The position numbers and the translations under genes were made by a program. The notes beneath the pieces were generated by a model that did not search any database, had not been told where the DNA came from, and was given only the letters and a program-made list of their open reading frames with translations. From Gordionus sp. m RMFG-2023 (lineage: Eukaryota > Nematomorpha > Gordioida > Chordodea > Parachordodidae), in contig NC_088778.1 of assembly GCF_954871325.1 (NCBI RefSeq), positions 1,054,001 through 1,118,000 on the forward strand: DNA of 64,000 nucleotides, given 5' to 3'. Below, in pieces: positions 59,870 through 64,000 of the stretch. Each line of letters opens with the position of its first letter. Positions within the stretch are counted from its first letter, which is position 1.

Positions 59870-61480
59870 TCTTTATGGGGCCAGTTTTCCCTGTGATTTT
59901 TCTTTTCCATAGTTTGACGGTTCTGAGTATCAATATTTGTAAGATTCATTTTTTTCTCGTACCTGCCGTTATCACATTTATCCATGTCATCTTTGAGCCT
60001 TGATCCTCCTATTCCTATGAAGGTGCATCTCTTTACACATCATCTTTTGTCTTACGATCCACATGCCCAAACCATCTTAGTCTACTCATTACCACACCAA
60101 TCATTACCCAATCTTGGTCTTCCTTGCTAGTTTTTCTCTCTCTCAGATATACCTCACATTCCACTTAATCATCCTCATCTCTGTTCTTTCTAATTTGGTC
60201 TCGTGGGTAGCTTTCAGCCCATGTTTCGCGCCATAAACTAAACAACTCCTGACATAGCTTACGTTAACTTTTCACTTTAACTTCAGAGAGACTTTTTTTA
60301 ATTTGCTAGAATAGACAACATCTCTTCGAACTTCTTCCATGGTTGTCTGACCCTTGCAACAGCAGCAGAATATACACCATCATCTGCGTTTAGCATATCA
60401 ACCAAATAACAAAACTTATCCACTTTTCCCAAAGATAACCAATTACCAATAACCAAACCACTATTTTCTACGATATCAGTGTACTTTTTTTATGCACGTT
60501 CCAGGTATAAAAGTCATTATTGCTATCATCAAACTTCCTTTTTTTTCCTGCTACATTTATTAAGGACCCATTTGTGGCATCTGGTGCATTGGATTGAATT
60601 TCTAGCAACTCCTTTCCCACATAATACACAAGGCTAGGTCGAATTCCTCCATCTTAAGATTTTTCCTACCTATCATCACCTTTGTCTTTGCTGCATTTAT
60701 TTTCAAGCCTTTTGCATCCATAGCCATCTACCATCTACTAATTTTATCCCTGAATTCTTCCTCACCGCTCGCCACTAATTCAAAGTCATCTGCATATAAT
60801 AGTTCCCAGGGAAGTCCTTCGCCTATCCTAGCCACCACATCCATTACTAAGATATATAATAATGGACTCAGCACGGATCCATTATAAAGTCCTATCTTTA
60901 CTTCAAAGCTTTCACTGTCTCCACCATCCGTCCGCACCGCAATTTGTGCTCCCACATACATTGGTATCACTGCCATAATAAACAATTCTTCTACGCCTGA
61001 TTTTCTCAAGGCCCATCTAGTAACCACGCGCGTCACCTTGTCAAATGCTTTCTCCATATCAACAAACGCAAAATACCGTTTCTTTTACTCTGACCATAAA
61101 AATAGCATCTATCGTGCTTCACCATGGTGTAATACCAAATTGAATTTCATCAATTTTAACTTGTTCCCTTATCCGCTTTTCTAACACCCTCTCAAATACT
61201 TTCATTGCATATTCAAAGAATTTAATAGCTCTATAAGACCTCAATCTAAATGATCACCTTTTCCCTTGTTTACTAGAATGATTATCTTCACCAATCCTAC
61301 AGAATAATTCTATCTGTGACAATTTGATTGGCTAAATTCGTTAACCATTTAATTCTTAAATCATCATAACCTTTAATCATCTCTGATACCACCCTCGTTA
61401 TACCCAGTCCTTGCCAAATTTATGCCCTGGATTTTCAACCTCTGCAAAACTTATTATCCCATTCATTTTTCTCGTTCAAA
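59870..61480 (-). mobile_element. Non-LTR retrotransposon (LINE) remnant, reverse transcriptase region
   Basis: Minus-strand fragments follow the LINE RT order: VSEMIKGYDDLRIKWLTNLA (about 61400-61330), IIILVNKGKGD (about 61285-61250), a region with RYFAFVDMEKAFDKV (about 61085-61030), KIGLYNGSVLSPLLYILVMD (palm, about 60900-60840), ELLYADDFELVASGEEE (catalytic YADD, about 60800-60760), then the C-terminal ETKLERTEMRMIKW and RLRWFGHVDRKTKDD (about 60200-60050). In the palm, LYNGSVLSP stands where the family has LHQGSVLSP. Frameshifts and stops break the frame. The best uninterrupted piece is 60728-61057. The endonuclease part is not seen, consistent with 5' truncation. The clade is not fixed; an RTE/CR1-like invertebrate group is likely. 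Confidence 0.85.
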
Positions 61481-61713
61481 AATTGAGTTTAAAAGCGATA
61501 AAAGCATTTATTCCTTTCTTTTATCGTCTAGTAATCATTAATATGTTATATATTTTATAAAAATTTTACTACTGAGATATTTCTATACACCAGCTCCCGT
61601 TACAAACCATGAATATAACCGACTTTCTTATTTCTCACGTATTGCGGCTTAAATTTGTAAAGATAAAAAGAACCTTTTTTTACAAACGCGGTAAAAACAT
61701 AAGGATTTAATAA

Positions 61714-62171
61714 AATGAAGGAATCCATTCATGGAATGGCGGAGCAACCAAATCAAGGTTCTTACCGGCTACAAAATAGAAGGCAATATCACGATGAAAC
61801 AATAACCCAAATCGCGGAAGCTCTTAATCGCTTACACATGCAATTTTAAAGAAAGCCCATATTTATTTGTAGCGATCCACCTTACCTTAGGCATGAAATC
61901 TACAACTTTAAATAGTAAGCTACTGTCCATAACTCTTATGTCGTATCAAGAGTACAGACAAATAGCGAAATATGAGGAATTGGAGAAATCTTTGGCCAAT
62001 AAAATCCTAAGGATTATCACACTCAGCATACGTACAACCCATCAGTGTACCTACATCCCTCAATACATAACAATAAATAGTAACCTGGAGACGGCATTAA
62101 AATCATATCAAACCATTTTAAGTATCAATGTTATATCTAATTTTGTTAAAACGGTTCTATCAAGATTTTAG
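61714..62171 (+). CDS. Overlapping coding-like ORFs, unrecognised
   Basis: Two plus-strand frames look coding. 61714-61848 starts MKESIHGMAEQPNQGSYRLQ and ends IAEALNRLHMQF. The second is open from about 61801 to 62171, about 120 codons, containing FKESPYLFVAIHLTLGMKST, then MSYQEYRQIAKYEELEKSLA and a Thr/Ile-rich tail. They overlap in different frames, which fits a frameshifted gene fragment or two exons. The end of the second frame runs into a dispersed repeat at 62157. I do not recognise the product. Confidence 0.3.
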
Positions 62172-62320
62172 CCAAAATAATATTATATAAGCGTCAAGAT
62201 TTGGCAAATATGAGAGTCTAACTTCTGCCATCTAAGCCAATTTTCGAGGCTTATTTTGGATTATAATCCTAATTAAGCTATTTTTAAAAATCGACCCATA
62301 TTGTGTCGTTTAACAAAAAA
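62157..62320 (+). repeat. Dispersed repeat, copy 3 (AAGATTTTAGC family)
   Basis: ATCAAGATTTTAGCCAAAAT, GTCAAGATTTGGCAAAT, CTTCTGCC, then AATTAAGCTATTTTTAAAAA and TCGACCCA are in the order seen at 50257 and 51506. Confidence 0.5.
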
Positions 62321-63724
62321 ATACTCCCAGAAATATCGAACGAAGTCTCCCATATCCATATTGAACAAAAATTTATGTAAGAAATATAATTAGCGACACC
62401 TATTTAAAACCGTTGACTACCATTCAAATCGTGCACGGATTAGACTAATATCTTATTAGAGAACGATTACACGCATACACTCCACAATACGCGTTTAGAG
62501 CTATACTAATAGTCGATAGCGATAAATCTATCGTAGAAAGAGGTTTAACAGAGATATCTCTAGGGTCTTTAATTTTAAAAACAACTAAATATACATCAGA
62601 TAATAAGTAGCCATCATTTTCAAAATCACCTAAATTATAAATGAAATTTGTTTCGAAGATAATCACTTACCACTATACAAAAAATAGATTGATGATGGTT
62701 CACAAAATACAAGAGGTTGTTAGTTTATAGTTATCATTAATAGATGGATATGGTAAAAGATTAAGTCACCATTATGTTTACAAACATTAATGGTGATTTG
62801 TCAAAACATTAACGATATCTTAATGGGAATGACATTATATGAATAGGAATATTTGTCATGGCACATTAATTTATAAATCATGATAAAGTTTTTTTTTAAT
62901 TGTTGGGTTAAATAAATCTTAAAATATTTTGTTAGACATCTTTCTTACAAGATTCACAAAGGTTAGAGTACCCTCAAGATTTTACTCTATAATCCTTAGA
63001 CGACTTCAGTATCTAAAACTTAAGCAACTTCAAAATAGAAATCTATGAAATAGAAGGTATCCACGAAAGTGTATAGCCTGGCTTCAGGCCAACTAATTGT
63101 TTCAATAAAATTTCACGAATTGGTAATAAATTGCCTAGATAAATGGTTAACATATATACTAAATGATGAACGATTGTTAAATAAAGTAAAACTAAGTGGG
63201 TTTCTACAGTTGGAAGTAGAAGAGGTTAAAAATGTCTATTCTGAATTATAGCAGCTTTGGAGAGTATGCCGTTTCTCAGCTCCTTTTGATAATCTGTATT
63301 AATATTTTGAGAGAGAGATGATTTTAGGTAAAAGATTAAGATGAGTATTCAAAAATTAGTACTAGATTTACTATAAAAATATTATGAATCTGCCAAATTC
63401 TGCCTAATCATATTTTCCATGGTGGGAGTTTCAACTCCAAAAGACCTTCCTATCTCCAAGACATTTTATGTAGCAATACTTATTAAAGTTACGATTTAGA
63501 TTTTTATATAATAACACACTAACTATACTATCATTCATTTTCTTCAGTCATTGTGTAATTTATTTTTTTGAAATTTTGCCATGAATCTTTGAACGTAAAT
63601 ACTATTTATATTCGTTTATGATAGATTTTTTTATAGATATAATAAATTACTCAAAAATTAATAGCAAAATTTTTCTAAAAATATATAGGGTAGGTTAAAC
63701 ATGTTTTAATAAATTTTTCGATAA
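62321..63724. other. Intergenic DNA with short open frames
   Basis: Two plus-strand stretches look mildly coding: RERLHAYTPQYAFRAILIVD and following residues (about 62460-62610), and FHELVINCLDKWLTYILNDE and following residues (about 63110-63250). Neither has a start, splice context or family I can support. Confidence 0.3.
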
Positions 63725-64000
63725 AATCATATAATATAATATTATATAGAATTTAATTAGATAATAAAATTTAATTTGTTAGCAAAGATTGAAAAAAATA
63801 AATATCGTTATTTATTTGAAATCATCATTATATAAATATTATAAATATTATAAATTTCGTGGTTAAAAATCTCCCAATTATGCTGTATATGCTAAAGCCT
63901 TGATCCATTGAGAGGTCTATCTAGGAATATTCTTCAATTGAGAGTGCCTTTGAAATAGATAACTACTTCTAACATGTTCCAAATCTTATATTTATTTATT
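63725..64000 (+). repeat. Dispersed repeat, copy B (runs to the window edge)
   Basis: Diverged second copy of 57965-58310, in the same orientation. It shares ATTATGCTG, TTGAGAGGTCTATC and AACTACTTCTAACAT in the same order. Confidence 0.6.

Noticed and set aside
62445-62666. Minus-strand 73-codon ORF
   Set aside because: The plus strand is equally open here and neither shows a family, splice context or neighbouring support.

Overview
The window is strongly AT-rich eukaryotic nuclear DNA from an invertebrate animal. Coding genes are sparse and sit in a sea of transposon remnants, satellites and microsatellites. The phylum cannot be fixed from sequence alone. The one gene with a clear exon map has GT-AG introns of 38-107 nt in its 5' part and about 0.5-1.3 kb in its 3' part. 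A skew of this kind is known from schistosomes, and it fits a flatworm-like genome. The intronless divergent rhodopsin-type receptors would also fit. A copepod or another AT-rich invertebrate is not excluded.

Host genes. (1) A complete taspase-1 (threonine aspartase) gene lies on the minus strand at 35652-40870. I resolved 12 exons by eye; they sum to 407 codons plus stop, with the catalytic Thr at residue 234. (2) Two intronless rhodopsin-like GPCR paralogues (27085-28602 plus, 505 aa; 47321-48772 minus, 483 aa) face each other across the taspase gene. Both lack several canonical class A residues. (3) A third, more distant intronless GPCR lies at 17157-18260 minus (367 aa). (4) Several weaker candidates are listed with low confidence: a three-exon gene at 31778-33376 minus, and exon-like ORFs near 21.4, 34.6, 43.3, 50.0, 50.8, 53.4 and 61.8 kb.

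Mobile DNA, left to right: a 4.7 kb long imperfect inverted repeat (495-5162); a short-TIR element (6861-7545); a Ty3/gypsy gag-protease-RT fossil (9040-9990); hAT transposase remnants (11380-11900 and 14545-16514); a satellite with two related unit lengths (19760-21190); a 4.4 kb hAT element with a 2.6 kb array of 25-bp repeats inside it (22295-26683); hAT-type MITEs with 8-bp target duplications (31382-31531, 33562-33749); a near-identical 200-bp triplication inside a taspase intron; a deleted hAT element with a perfect 8-bp target duplication (44677-46519); a 0.68 kb AAAG array; two members of a 140-bp MITE family; a palindromically rearranged gypsy integrase fossil (55480-57010); and a decayed non-LTR retrotransposon (59870-61480).

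No bacterial features (operons, CRISPR, ribosome binding sites) are present. The host genes are not an obvious functional cluster. The receptors would act at the plasma membrane. Taspase is a protease that, in other animals, cleaves nuclear regulators. The most unusual items are the long inverted repeat, the receptors that lack the usual disulfide, and the minisatellite-bearing hAT.
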